A stretch of 64,000 nucleotides of DNA from Pseudomonas sp. RIT-562 (GCF_026241895.1 NZ_JAPJIV010000024.1:45036-109035), one strand, 5' to 3'. Counted from the first letter of the stretch, positions 9,401 through 18,049 are shown. Numbers and translations: made by a program. The notes: generated by a model not told the origin, from the letters alone.

Positions 9401-10349
9401 TACCGACGTCATCGAGCTGTCGATGCAGAAATTCCGGCTGACCCTTCCTGAAGGGCTGGACGGTTTCCTGGAGTGTTTTCCCAATCTGCGAACCTTGAAC
9501 ATGGAAGGTGCCGGCCTGCAGATGATATACGTTCGGGGCGTGTGGGAGGGCGTCTTGCCACGGTCTATTCCCAGCATGCTCAACCTCACCTCACTGAGCC
9601 TCAAGTCGACCGAGTTGGTATTGACCGAACAAGCGGCAGGCCAGCTGGCTGACCTGGCTCACCTGCAAGTACTGGATTTGAGCAATAACCCTTTGGGTAG
9701 ACCTCCGGTGATCATGGGGCTGACCGAGTTACGCCAGCTGAACCTGAGCCACACCGGTATTACCCGCTGCCCGTTGGGTCTATCGGACCAGCCGCAGTTG
9801 CAGCTCCTGGACCTGAGCAATAACCGACTCACCCGCATCCCTGAGGAAGTGTTTGCTCAGGCAGTAGCCAGGGATCGTGTGCAGTTGTGGGGTAATGCGC
9901 TGACGGATGAGTCCACTCTGCAGCGTATCGTCGCTCATCGCGAGCAAACCGGCATCAACCTCTGGTTGAGCGCGCCAATCGCGGATGGGGGGCAACCCGG
10001 CATTTGGCTGCAGCGGCTTCCCGAAGCGCAGCTGGAGCTTAAGCGACTGCTGCGGCAACGCTTGCAAGCGAAGCCCGGCGCTACTCGCTTTTTACGAACG
10101 TTCGAGGCGTTGGGGCGTACTGCCGACTTTCAGGTGAGCTACCCGGCGCTTCAGGCGCGGATATGGAACTTGCTTGATCAGGCTGATGCTTCGAACGAAT
10201 TATGGGGGCTGGTCAGCCGGGATATAGCGATATCAGCGCTTGACGCTGAAAATCCATTCGTGAGCTTCATGCGTCTGGAGGACAGGGTCAGGTTGTACAG
10301 GGACTGGGTGCAGATGGGCAGACCCATTGCGATAGACGATCTGCTGTAG
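6444..10349 (+). CDS. Large toxin-like LRR protein with vestigial NEL region (DUF6543 / dermonecrotic-toxin-type)
   Basis: 1301 residues from the ATG at 6444, with AAAGGA upstream. Residues 1-420 resemble the N-terminal domain of Pseudomonas proteins annotated as dermonecrotic toxin domain proteins. Two hydrophobic segments follow (about 428-455 and 473-490), like a membrane-inserting hairpin. A long helical region at 530-970 leads to leucine-rich repeats at about 985-1150 (LQVLDLSNNPL, LQLLDLSNNRL). The end (about 1210-1301) lines up with the start of the NEL ubiquitin-ligase domain of the second paralog (TADFQ then a tryptophan spaced alike). The catalytic cysteine position instead reads ISALDAEN, and the protein stops about 40 residues later. 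No signal peptide is seen. The function is unproven; a host- or competitor-directed toxin or effector is the family-level guess. Confidence 0.8.
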   Translation: MTESHENHVTDKYALPALPLREELQAAVATALPQSPGDFGGRLIQARWGKDVDPQTARLVTLDYNYHGHPVQNGIQQGRVASSQSLTQMLLANYQTVGDGRFGETGFGLYTPPDIGPEVRIVDKVDEFAYVGSGNHDTYEGIYRRTDPQAYGPLTQIALRPADFKQWVWELELKDQYRDYVERSWPADEVIVAPAPYALRTSVKAALVMTAYLQSRENTLTRKGLELAMQMAGLAPDQQWEHLKIEQLQAPTRVPQIVEIGRLIIYRYTATDIWTCRCGSRILLYIPGNSSPLHDFVDANAFHGWVVQQGRNAQTKRALAAHFAEGDQQDGTFHAGVLTALDGMAIYPNQHRLQKGHGFFNDDGYWDPADYLHFEVAPRGTDPFAQLVVSMKLAAIASIETIRDDAQVNRDNLSAVVEPIVQWVNKFGPLALFVPGGEGLLALAGIIDAGYGLDQAVNGKNPEDMSAGVTRTVFGLLNALPMVLGAGAAIESEGVADAEVAAEPLLKDDLPVVDRPTIEPLPATRTRVDLIRGIGAEVASFSDEVLEQIGRVSTVDDDMLRLMRAGRPPTPLLADTISRFRIDQDLQDFIPQANPATTRAQLFQARYDALQESEHAWVRLFQRQYPGLPKNAIEQILDRSGVDIQAPPAVDEARRMLSQLDGKATEYQQHVRLNRAYEGLFLKSIDNPETDSLVLHSLKALPGWSKAFRLEVIEGSAGGRLLDHVGPINAPVRRSLVKIGKRYQRYDAQGLPQQDTNDIYQAVFDVLPEAQRSALELETVEPVRDLQHKISERLLTRSELKTGLDRIDSGLTFDAQGLQGGGYPMTAQGEAISQSHDIGLLQLKSIYPDFTAAQASEFVQRLGTGPLEALRQLQIKLAQVNVDLTAWINQVRHDVGDLEVELLGAGDEAAQGMDAAQIEEENIERVETAAHYEREARIELATELMSLWQKRGHAESRLYDGEQFLGYKLELDFEEFHSLPRLSAKFTDVIELSMQKFRLTLPEGLDGFLECFPNLRTLNMEGAGLQMIYVRGVWEGVLPRSIPSMLNLTSLSLKSTELVLTEQAAGQLADLAHLQVLDLSNNPLGRPPVIMGLTELRQLNLSHTGITRCPLGLSDQPQLQLLDLSNNRLTRIPEEVFAQAVARDRVQLWGNALTDESTLQRIVAHREQTGINLWLSAPIADGGQPGIWLQRLPEAQLELKRLLRQRLQAKPGATRFLRTFEALGRTADFQVSYPALQARIWNLLDQADASNELWGLVSRDIAISALDAENPFVSFMRLEDRVRLYRDWVQMGRPIAIDDLL

Positions 10350-10368
10350 GAGCGACTGGGTGCAGCAC

Positions 10369-10396
10369 GCCTTGAACCCGGGCCCGGGTTCAAGGC
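10369..10396. terminator. 28-base perfect palindrome, likely bidirectional terminator
   Basis: A fully self-complementary sequence built around CCCGGGCCCGGG with flanking GCCTTGAA / TTCAAGGC arms, followed by TTTCTAT on the plus strand. It lies between the convergent stops of the toxin-like gene and the DUF934 gene, so it can end both transcripts. Confidence 0.7.
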
Positions 10397-10406
10397 TTTC
10401 TATCAT

Positions 10407-10901
10407 TTACCGGCGACGAAACAGCGGTAGCGGTTCGTCGGTGGCGGCCTGGTAAGTCACGGAGAAGTCCTTGAGTCCTTCCAGGGCTTCGTACGGGTCT
10501 TTGTCGGCACGAATTGCAAACGCATCAAAACCGCAGCGGTGCAGGTAGAACAACTGGTCGCGCAGCACGTCGCCAATCGCCCGCAGTTCGCCTTTAAAAC
10601 CGTAACGGTCACGCAGCAGGCGGGCGTTGGAGTAGTTGCGGCCATCGGTGAAGGCGGGGAAGTTCAAGGCAATAACCTGGAAGCCTTCCACGTCTTCACC
10701 GATTTCCTCGGCTTCTTCATCGGCATCCAGCCACACACCCAGGCCGCCATCGCGTGCCTTGAGCATGCGGCTGTGTTCGCGCCACAGTTGCAACGGGACA
10801 ATCAGGTCGTCGCAGTTGCTGATCTCGTCGATATTGAAATCCTTGGACAGCAAATGCCAGGTTTCGTCGACGACGGCGTTGTTCTTAATGATTCGCTGCA
10901 T
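10407..10901 (-). CDS. DUF934 protein, CysI partner
   Basis: 164 residues from the ATG at 10901, preceded by AAGGAG; a longer frame to 10931 has no comparable site. The domain is DUF934, found next to the single-gene sulfite/nitrite reductase in pseudomonads. Visible features are the acidic stretch DADEEAEEIGEDVE and the FPAFTDGRNYSNARLLRDR block. Its start overlaps the cysI stop by 17 bases, a sign of translational coupling. The gene pair suggests a role in sulfite reduction or sulfur assimilation, perhaps as an accessory or electron-delivery factor, but no biochemical role is established to my knowledge. Confidence 0.9.
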   Translation of the reverse strand: MQRIIKNNAVVDETWHLLSKDFNIDEISNCDDLIVPLQLWREHSRMLKARDGGLGVWLDADEEAEEIGEDVEGFQVIALNFPAFTDGRNYSNARLLRDRYGFKGELRAIGDVLRDQLFYLHRCGFDAFAIRADKDPYEALEGLKDFSVTYQAATDEPLPLFRRR

Positions 10902-12543
10902 AGACGCGCTCCTTGAAGAGGTCGATGCCAATACGCTGGTAGGTGTCGATGAAGCGCTCGTCTTCGGTACGTTGCTCGACGTACACGTTGATCAGCTTTT
11001 CGATCACGTCAGGCATGGCTTCCTGGGCGAAGGATGGGCCAAGGATCTTGCCCAGGCTCGCATCGCGGCTGGCGCTGCCTCCCAGGGAGACCTGGTAGAA
11101 CTCTTCGCCTTTCTTGTCCACCCCGAGAATGCCGATGTGGCCGACGTGGTGGTGACCGCAGGCGTTCATGCAACCCGAGATGTTCAGGTCCAGCTCGCCG
11201 ATGTCGAACAGGTAGTCCAGGTTGTCGAAGCGACGCTGGATCGATTCGGCGATTGGGATCGACTTGGCGTTAGCCAGAGAGCAGAAGTCACCGCCAGGGC
11301 AGCAGATGATATCGGTCAACAGACCGATGTTCGGCGTGGCGAACCCTTGCTCGCGCAGTTGCCCCCACATTTCGAACAAGCGGCTCTGCTCGACGTCGGC
11401 CAGGATGATGTTCTGTTCATGGGATGTGCGCAGTTGACCGAACGAATAACGGTCGGCCAGATCCGCTACGGCATCCAACTGTTTGTCAGTGATGTCACCC
11501 GGGGCCACGCCGGTAGGTTTGAGCGACAAGGTGACAGCGACATAACCTGGCTTCTTGTGCGTCAGGGTGTTGCGCGTACGCCAGCGGGCGAAGCCTGGGT
11601 GCTGCTGGTCGAGCTCGGCCAACGCCGCGCTCTGGTCGTCCAGCGCCTGGTACTCAGGGTCGACGAAGTGCTTGGCCACCCGATGCACTTCCGCTTCGGT
11701 CAAGGTGGTCTGGCCACCGCGCAGGTGCTCCATTTCCGCGTCGACTTTCTGCGCGAAAACTTCAGGGGTCAGCGCCTTGACGAGGATTTTGATCCGCGCC
11801 TTGTACTTGTTGTCACGACGACCGTAGCGGTTGTAGACACGCAGAATGGCATCGAGGTAGCTCAACAGGTCCTGCCATGGCAGGAATTCGTTGATGAACG
11901 CGCCGACCACCGGGGTACGGCCCAAGCCGCCGCCGACCAGCACGCGGAAACCGAGCTCGCCCGCAGCGTTGTGCACCGGCTCCAGGCCAATGTCATGCAC
12001 TTCAATGGCGGCACGGTCGGAGGTCGACCCGTTGATCGCGATCTTGAATTTGCGCGGCAGGTAGGCGAATTCAGGGTGGAAAGTGGTCCACTGGCGGACA
12101 ATCTCGCACCATGGGCGCGGATCGATCAGCTCGTCGAACGCGACACCGGCAAACTGGTCGGTGGTGACGTTGCGCAGGCAGTTGCCGCTGGTCTGGATCG
12201 CGTGCATCTGCACGGTGGCCAGTTCCGCCAGGATATCCGGGATGTCTTCCAGCGCCGGCCAGTTGAACTGCACGTTCTGCCGGGTGCTGATGTGGGCATA
12301 GCCCTTGTCATAGTCGCGGGCTATCTTGGCCATCATTCGCGTCTGGCGCGAAGTCAGCTGGCCGTAAGGCACGGCGACTCGCAACATCGGCGCGAAACGC
12401 TGGATATAAAGGCCATTTTGCAGGCGCAGGGGGCGGAATTCTTCTTCGCTCAGCTCGCCTGCCAGATAGCGTCGGGTCTGATCACGGAACTGCTTGACGC
12501 GGTCCTCGATGATCCGCTGATCGTACTCGTCGTATACGTACAT
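10885..12543 (-). CDS. cysI: Sulfite reductase hemoprotein (nitrite/sulfite reductase family)
   Basis: 552 residues from the ATG at 12543 (AGGACTTAT upstream), the same length as I recall for P. aeruginosa CysI; the open frame extends to 12720 without family similarity. It has two ferredoxin-like halves. Siroheme and 4Fe-4S ligands are present: CPGGDFC followed by GCMNACGHHH, giving the Cys-x5-Cys and Cys-x3-Cys pattern. The N-terminal half has TRQNVQFNWP and TSGNCLRNV. It reduces sulfite to sulfide in the cytoplasm for cysteine synthesis. The DUF934 gene overlaps its end. The divergent region upstream (12544-12835) probably holds its sulfur-regulated promoter; I did not resolve a CysB site. 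Confidence 0.93.
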   Translation of the reverse strand: MYVYDEYDQRIIEDRVKQFRDQTRRYLAGELSEEEFRPLRLQNGLYIQRFAPMLRVAVPYGQLTSRQTRMMAKIARDYDKGYAHISTRQNVQFNWPALEDIPDILAELATVQMHAIQTSGNCLRNVTTDQFAGVAFDELIDPRPWCEIVRQWTTFHPEFAYLPRKFKIAINGSTSDRAAIEVHDIGLEPVHNAAGELGFRVLVGGGLGRTPVVGAFINEFLPWQDLLSYLDAILRVYNRYGRRDNKYKARIKILVKALTPEVFAQKVDAEMEHLRGGQTTLTEAEVHRVAKHFVDPEYQALDDQSAALAELDQQHPGFARWRTRNTLTHKKPGYVAVTLSLKPTGVAPGDITDKQLDAVADLADRYSFGQLRTSHEQNIILADVEQSRLFEMWGQLREQGFATPNIGLLTDIICCPGGDFCSLANAKSIPIAESIQRRFDNLDYLFDIGELDLNISGCMNACGHHHVGHIGILGVDKKGEEFYQVSLGGSASRDASLGKILGPSFAQEAMPDVIEKLINVYVEQRTEDERFIDTYQRIGIDLFKERVYAANH

Positions 12544-12835
12544 ATAAGTCCTGTTCTCAGGCTTGGGCCGGTCGGTTCCAGCTGCATGTGTGGCTTGCTG
12601 AAGTCCGATACTGCCTCGGCAATTCTGCGCGCACGGCCGCGCACTCCCAACGGAGCCGGGGCAAGATACCAGTTTGTAGTTATGCGCAAAAGTGATGTTT
12701 GAGTATATGTAAAGAACCAAAACGACTAACGAGAATCGTTGTTACTAAACCCACGTTTGTGGTGTGGGCAATCATCGTCTTAACTGTGAGCGAGTCTTCC
12801 TGCGATCACCGATAAAACCGACAAGAGGCGATGCA

Positions 12836-12949
12836 ATGAGCAACCCTACCAAAGCTTCAAAACCCGACAGTACGGTGGATGCCTGGGCCATTTTGTTCCT
12901 GATCATCCTGGTCGTGGGCACTGCTGTTTTCTGGGTCAGTCATCAATAA
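12836..12949 (+). CDS. Small single-pass membrane protein, 37 residues
   Basis: ATG at 12836 with an AAGAGGCG ribosome site gives a 37-residue product. Residues 1-14 are polar with charged residues, and 16-34 form one clear transmembrane helix (AWAILFLIILVVGTAVFWV), ending SHQ. The frame is open further upstream to 12764, but the added residues are Arg-rich and look non-coding. I recall comparable short proteins beside cysI in other pseudomonads but cannot verify this. Function unknown; the divergent position suggests possible co-regulation with cysI. Confidence 0.65.
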   Translation: MSNPTKASKPDSTVDAWAILFLIILVVGTAVFWVSHQ

Positions 12950-13064
12950 CCGACCTCGTCCGGGCTTCCTTCCGACGATTGTCGGACAAAATCTGCGGTA
13001 AAGGCCGATTTGCCGGGGTTCGCTGGCTATAATGCGCGGCGGATTCTCGGGGCCCGGACGACCA

Positions 13065-14138
13065 ATGCTCAAATATTGCTTCACTTTACTGCTGGCACTC
13101 TGCGCTGCCTGGGGTTCGGTCGCGCGCGCCGAGTCGGTGCTATTCCTGAGTCCCGGTGCCACCAACGAAACATTCTGGGTGACCTACGCGCAGTTCATGC
13201 AAGCGGCGGCGGATGACTTGGGTATGGACCTGCAGGTCCTCTACAGCGAACGCATGCCGGAATTGACCGTGGCGCAAGCCCGTCAGGCCTTGCAAGGACC
13301 CCAGCGCCCGGATTACCTGATCTTCGTCAACGAGCAATACGTTGCCCCACAAATCATGCGCCTGGCCCAGGGCAGCGGAGTCAAGCTGTTCATGGTCAAC
13401 GCGTCACTGACGGACAATCAGAAAAGCCTGCTGGGCGAACGTCCGGACTTGCTGGGCAGCCTGGTGCCCAATGACGAGGAGGGTGGCTACCTGATGCTCA
13501 AGGAGCTGATCCGTCAGCATCCGCCTGTCGCGCCTGGCGAGGTGATCGAATTGTTGGCCTTTTCCGGCTTGAAGATCACCCCCTCAGCCCATTTGCGCGA
13601 GCAAGGCATGCGCCGCGCCCTGGCCGAGCACCCGCAAGTGCGTCTGCGCCAGCTGGTTTACAGCGGCTGGACCCGCGAGCGGGCGTATGAGCAAGCGCGG
13701 ATGTTGTTCCTGCGCTATCCGAAGGTGTCCCTGGTGTGGTCGGCGAACGACGAAATGGCCTTCGGCGCGATGCAAGCCTTTGCGGAAACCGGTGGGGTGC
13801 CGGGCAAGGACGCACTGTTCAGCGCGGTCAATACCTCGCCTCTGGCATTGCAGGCCAAGGTGGACGGGCGCCTTAGCGTACTGATGGGCGGACACTTTAC
13901 CCTGGGCGGCTGGGCGCTGGTGGAGTTGCATGACCATGAACTGGGCGTGGACGTCAGTCGACACGGCGGGCGGGACCGGGTGATCGGGCTGTTGCAGGTG
14001 GTCGATCAGGCACAGGCGCGGCGTCTGCTGGCGATGCAGACCTCGACCGACTATCGGGTGGATTTCCGCCGCCTGTCAGCGAAAGGCCGGCCCGCGTCCT
14101 ACCGCTATCCCTTCGGAATGCAGGCGCTGATGCACTAA
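13065..14138 (+). CDS. Periplasmic sugar-type substrate-binding protein (orphan)
   Basis: 357 residues from the ATG at 13065. Residues 1-22 are a signal peptide ending VARA. The mature part resembles the periplasmic-binding-protein family 4 / LacI-type fold: LFLSPGATNETFWVTYAQFM, then VSLVWSANDEMAFGAMQAF, the family strand before the hinge. Such proteins bind a sugar or small molecule and present it to an ABC permease or a sensor. No permease, ATPase or sensor gene is adjacent, so it may serve a membrane signalling protein encoded elsewhere. Upstream lies only the 37-residue gene; downstream a convergent DUF2970 gene. Confidence 0.85.
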   Translation: MLKYCFTLLLALCAAWGSVARAESVLFLSPGATNETFWVTYAQFMQAAADDLGMDLQVLYSERMPELTVAQARQALQGPQRPDYLIFVNEQYVAPQIMRLAQGSGVKLFMVNASLTDNQKSLLGERPDLLGSLVPNDEEGGYLMLKELIRQHPPVAPGEVIELLAFSGLKITPSAHLREQGMRRALAEHPQVRLRQLVYSGWTRERAYEQARMLFLRYPKVSLVWSANDEMAFGAMQAFAETGGVPGKDALFSAVNTSPLALQAKVDGRLSVLMGGHFTLGGWALVELHDHELGVDVSRHGGRDRVIGLLQVVDQAQARRLLAMQTSTDYRVDFRRLSAKGRPASYRYPFGMQALMH

Positions 14139-14145
14139 AAGCGCA

Positions 14146-14364
14146 TCAGATGCCCGCCAGGTGCAGCACCAGCTTGACGATGGCGAACAAGGTCAAGGCA
14201 AACACCGCCGTGAACAGTATTCCCAAAATCACGAAGTGACTTGGCTTGCCATGGGTGAAGTCCCGCGCCCGATTTTTTCCGCTCTGCACCCCGAATGCCG
14301 CTGCCATGACGCTGTGCAGCATCTGCCAGAAGGTCGGCGGCTTGTTGTCGCCTGGATCGTCCAT
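14146..14364 (-). CDS. DUF2970 small membrane protein
   Basis: 72 residues from the ATG at 14364 with a GAGGGG site. The N-terminal half is polar and ends in the conserved FWQMLHSVMAAAFGVQS motif, which matches DUF2970. A transmembrane helix spans about residues 47-70 (ILFTAVFALTLFAIVKLVLH). The function is unknown. It lies between metH-side genes and cysI as in other pseudomonads, and its stop is 7 bases from the convergent stop of the binding-protein gene. Confidence 0.85.
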   Translation of the reverse strand: MDDPGDNKPPTFWQMLHSVMAAAFGVQSGKNRARDFTHGKPSHFVILGILFTAVFALTLFAIVKLVLHLAGI

Positions 14365-14512
14365 ATACCCCTCGTCATGCCATTGAGAACCCTAAGCATA
14401 GTCAAACAATGGATAACGGCGGACCGGGTTCGCGCCATAACTATGTACCGCCCTGTGCCGCGAGGGTCGTGGTGTCCTGCTGCTTCACCCAGCACTCATC
14501 AGGATTCCCCGT

Positions 14513-17500
14513 ATGCCCGAACGCACCCAACCTCTTGATCATGGATTGCATGTTCCATTCATCAAGGACCGTTTGCCCGACTGGACTCAACACCTCGCGC
14601 CCGCACATATCGCCAGGCTGGCCCGACCCCTCGACCCCGTCCAGGACTTTGCCAGAAACTACCCGCAGCTGTTCGCCGAGGCGTCGCCGACGATGCGCCT
14701 GGCGTTGCACAACAGCCAGGTAGCCAGCAACACATCTACTCGGGTGCTGGCCACGACTCTAAAGGACTTCAAGGGCCTTACCGAATTCGCCAAGCCGCTG
14801 CTTTCGGAGGCCATGAACAAGACTTTCGGCCAATCGCCTGACGTGACCAAGACCCAGCTGTACCACCTGCGCGCGCCCAATCGGGCTGAACAACAGCCAC
14901 TGTTGCAGGCTGCATTACGCAACTTCGAGGCCGATGAGCCATTTGACGAGGTCGCCTTGCAGGAAACCAGCGCGATTGCGCCGGCCGGGGCATTGGAACA
15001 AGAGCTTTACGATCAGCGCGATACTTACCCTTTTGGGAAGACTCGGTACAAAATCCGCGACAAATTGGCGATCAAGCCTGGTGAGTTCGCCAGTTTCTGT
15101 CGGCAGCTGGACCTCGGACAGCAATATCAGGACCATCTGAGTTCAGTGTTTGACGCGCCGGACACCAGTGCGATCGTTCGCGAGCAAACGATCAAGGCAA
15201 CCCGCGACCGCCTGCGGTTGCAGGCACACATCGCCAGGATGAAGTCCAACCTCAGTCAAAGCGCGTATGCGACTTTGCTGGATGTCATAGATGGCAAGCC
15301 TGAGCCGCAGCTCGATGGTCAAGCAGTGACGTACAGCCAATTGAAGGTGCTGGGCTCGCAGCTGGATGAATTACTGATCATCGGGCCCGTATCCCGAACA
15401 CCCACCACGACCCTGGAGGACATCGCCGAGGTGCTCCTGGCGCGTCCCGTTTGGAGTTTGTCCGTCGATTCAAAAGCGCGAATCATCGTCTGCATGCCTG
15501 GGGATCCGCAGCATCCGGTCAAGGAATACCCGTCACTCGCCGCATTCGCCAAGGAGCTGGCCGTCAGGCTGCGTTCGCGAACCTACCAGGGTTTTGTCGC
15601 CGGATTACTGCCGCAGGATGAATCGACACGGTTTTTTCGACGGCTCAGATCCCAACTCAAGGTTCAGCGCTGGAATCCCAATCCGGTCTATCCCGGCCCG
15701 CCCTACAACCCCGACGCGTTTCGCGAGGGGATGTATGAGGAGGTCTGGAACGATGAAGTCGACCTGGGGCTAAGCGAAAGCTGGATCGAGGAGGAGGTGT
15801 TTGGCGCCCGTTATGATTCGCACCTGGCACGAATGAAGTCCAACGCCAGGTTACTGGCCATTCCAACCGCCGAGGTCGATCACCAGGCCTGGATCGAACG
15901 CCTCGAGCATTTTGCTGAATGGGGGCTGAGTGTACTGAATGCCGCCGCGTTTTTTGTGCCTGGATTGGGCGAAGTGATGCTGGCCGTGACCGCTGTGCAG
16001 TTGTGCTACGAGGTCTACCAGGGAGTGCACTCATGGAAGGAAGGAGATGCCGAGGAGGCGTGGGGGCACTTCAAATCGGTCATGGAAAACGTGGCCTTCA
16101 TGGCCGTGCTGGGCGCGGTGGCAAGCAAGGCGCCCCCGATCATGTCCTCGCGGTTTGTCGACGGCATGAGCCCTATTACCACCCCCTTTGGCCAGCCGCG
16201 ACTTTGGTATCCGGATCTTGCACCCTATGCACACAGCGTCGCACTTGAGGGCATTGAACCCAATATCCTGGGGCAATATGAGGTTGGGGGCAAAACCTAC
16301 ATCAAAATCGACGGCAACGCCTACGAGAAAACCTTCGACGTCACTCGCAATGTATGGCGAATCAAGCATCCTTCAGATCCTGCAGCCTATCAACCGATCC
16401 TGCGCCACAATCAGCTCGGTGCCTGGCGGCACATCCACGAGAAGCCGCTGGAGTGGGATCGCCTGACGCTATTGCGGCGAATGGGACCGCAAATGGAGGC
16501 TTTTTCGGACGCGCAGTTGCAGCAGCTGGCTGAGGTCAGCGGCGTCAGTGATGATGCCTTGCGCCAGATGCATATCGATGATCAACCGCCGCCCCCACCG
16601 TTGGCCGAGGCGATCAGGACATTCCGGGCCGACCGGCAAGTCAGTGGACTGATCGACCGCATCCGCAGCGGCAAGCCGCTCGGCAACGTCTCCAGCTTCA
16701 TCACCCCGATGGTGGTGGAAATGCGCGGCTGGCCACACGAAGCCGTACTGGAAGTGTTCGAAGGCCCCGAGCCCCGGGGTAACTCGCACCGTTTCGGGTC
16801 GGCGTCAGCGTTGGACTCGACGAGGCCAACCATCAAGATCACTCGTGCTCAAGTGAGCGCCGGAAAGCTGCCCGAGCGTGTACTGGCGCAGTTCGACGAC
16901 GCCCAGACCGTCCAGTTGCTCGGCAGCCGAAGCACACAAGAGGGCGCCGACCCTGCGCAGATGTTCAGGGAGCGCATGGCCGATCAGGCTTTGGGCAGCA
17001 AACCAATGTTGGTGGACAGCGTGCTCGCAGGCCAACAGACGGTAGATGCGGATATCCAAAGACTGCAACGCGATTTTCCCACACTGACGACCGAGGCTGC
17101 CCGGCAAGTGCTGGACTTTTCCAGTGAGCAGGAACTGGCTCGACTGCGCAGCACCGGGAAAATTACCTCGCGCCAGGCCCGGCAGATCCGCGTGCACGTC
17201 CAGCAAGGCGCCTTGAACCGTGCGCTCTGCGGCTTGCGTCTGCAGAGCAGGGCGTCTGCGGCGAGTGACCGTCTGGCGCTGCACAACGTGCAACGTTTGC
17301 CTGGCTGGTCGGCGGATTGGCGAGTGGAAATGCGGTCCGGCTCGACCAATGGGCGATTGCTCGACAGTGTCGGCAATAGCCAGGCGACCACTCGATATCA
17401 CCTGGTCAGACATGCCGACTTTTTTCGCGCATACGACGCCCAGGGCAGGCCGCTGAACAACATACCGGCCCAGGGTCGCAATTTTTTTGAATCGCTGCTG

Positions 17501-18049
17501 GAAGTATTGCCGCCCCAGGCTCGGCGAGGATTGCCAGGCGACTCGGCCGAGGATCTACAAAATCAACTGGCCAGTTACGCCGGCAGCCATCGTGAAGAAA
17601 TGGCGCAAATCCTCGGGCAACGCCTCATTGGTCGGCCAGGTCCCTCGTTACGCCGGCCATCCGGACGCCTGGGCTACCTGGCCAGCGGCCGTGGCGTTGG
17701 CTTGCCCGATGCCGGATTGGTGTCCAGGGTCCGTGAGCTTTACCCAAATCTTTCAGACACCCAAGCCAGCCAATTCGTGCGCAGCCGGCTGAGCGACGGG
17801 GAGACTTCTCAGCAGCTGTTTAATCTATTGAACAGCCGTCAGCGTGAATTCGAAGCCCTGAAAGGCACATTAAATGCCTGGATCGAAGCTGGCACGGACC
17901 GCTTCAATCGCAGGCTGCTGGCTGAGAGGATCGTGAGTAACTGGCGCATGGGCATCTATCGTGGACTGGAGCCGGCGTTCGACCTGGATTTGCGCGGTGC
18001 GCCGGCGTTGCCCGATTGGACAGCCGACTTCACCCACGTGCGCAGTTGA
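14513..18049 (+). CDS. N-terminal part of the frameshifted NEL-LRR toxin-like protein
   Basis: 1178 residues from the ATG at 14513 to a TGA at 18047. Residues 1-450 match the N-terminal toxin-like domain of the paralog at 6444. A hydrophobic pair lies at about 470-505 (LNAAAFFVPGLGEVMLAV) and 530-545 (AFMAVLGAVAS). The middle helical region shares blocks with the paralog: LRRMGPQMEAFSDAQL, LHNVQRLPGWSADWRVE and YDAQGRPL. It also holds a stretch of about 150-200 residues (starting near residue 725) that the paralog lacks. It stops in the middle of the first leucine-rich repeat, the sign of a frameshift. No signal peptide is visible. Confidence 0.75.
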   Translation: MPERTQPLDHGLHVPFIKDRLPDWTQHLAPAHIARLARPLDPVQDFARNYPQLFAEASPTMRLALHNSQVASNTSTRVLATTLKDFKGLTEFAKPLLSEAMNKTFGQSPDVTKTQLYHLRAPNRAEQQPLLQAALRNFEADEPFDEVALQETSAIAPAGALEQELYDQRDTYPFGKTRYKIRDKLAIKPGEFASFCRQLDLGQQYQDHLSSVFDAPDTSAIVREQTIKATRDRLRLQAHIARMKSNLSQSAYATLLDVIDGKPEPQLDGQAVTYSQLKVLGSQLDELLIIGPVSRTPTTTLEDIAEVLLARPVWSLSVDSKARIIVCMPGDPQHPVKEYPSLAAFAKELAVRLRSRTYQGFVAGLLPQDESTRFFRRLRSQLKVQRWNPNPVYPGPPYNPDAFREGMYEEVWNDEVDLGLSESWIEEEVFGARYDSHLARMKSNARLLAIPTAEVDHQAWIERLEHFAEWGLSVLNAAAFFVPGLGEVMLAVTAVQLCYEVYQGVHSWKEGDAEEAWGHFKSVMENVAFMAVLGAVASKAPPIMSSRFVDGMSPITTPFGQPRLWYPDLAPYAHSVALEGIEPNILGQYEVGGKTYIKIDGNAYEKTFDVTRNVWRIKHPSDPAAYQPILRHNQLGAWRHIHEKPLEWDRLTLLRRMGPQMEAFSDAQLQQLAEVSGVSDDALRQMHIDDQPPPPPLAEAIRTFRADRQVSGLIDRIRSGKPLGNVSSFITPMVVEMRGWPHEAVLEVFEGPEPRGNSHRFGSASALDSTRPTIKITRAQVSAGKLPERVLAQFDDAQTVQLLGSRSTQEGADPAQMFRERMADQALGSKPMLVDSVLAGQQTVDADIQRLQRDFPTLTTEAARQVLDFSSEQELARLRSTGKITSRQARQIRVHVQQGALNRALCGLRLQSRASAASDRLALHNVQRLPGWSADWRVEMRSGSTNGRLLDSVGNSQATTRYHLVRHADFFRAYDAQGRPLNNIPAQGRNFFESLLEVLPPQARRGLPGDSAEDLQNQLASYAGSHREEMAQILGQRLIGRPGPSLRRPSGRLGYLASGRGVGLPDAGLVSRVRELYPNLSDTQASQFVRSRLSDGETSQQLFNLLNSRQREFEALKGTLNAWIEAGTDRFNRRLLAERIVSNWRMGIYRGLEPAFDLDLRGAPALPDWTADFTHVRS
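18041..18049 (+). other. Frameshift point
   Basis: GTG CGC AGT TGA in the upstream frame ends the protein. Adding one C gives GTG CGC CAG TTG ACT GAG CTC GAT, which restores the LRR reading. The site has no slippery heptamer or obvious stimulatory pseudoknot, so programmed frameshifting is unlikely. Confidence 0.8.

Noticed and set aside
10636..12702. Long plus-strand frame opposite cysI
   Set aside because: Antisense by-product of GC-rich codons; cysI on the other strand has all cluster ligands.
18041..18049. Programmed ribosomal frameshifting in the NEL-LRR gene
   Set aside because: No slippery heptamer, internal Shine-Dalgarno at the right spacing or clear downstream structure; a one-base loss explains the pattern.
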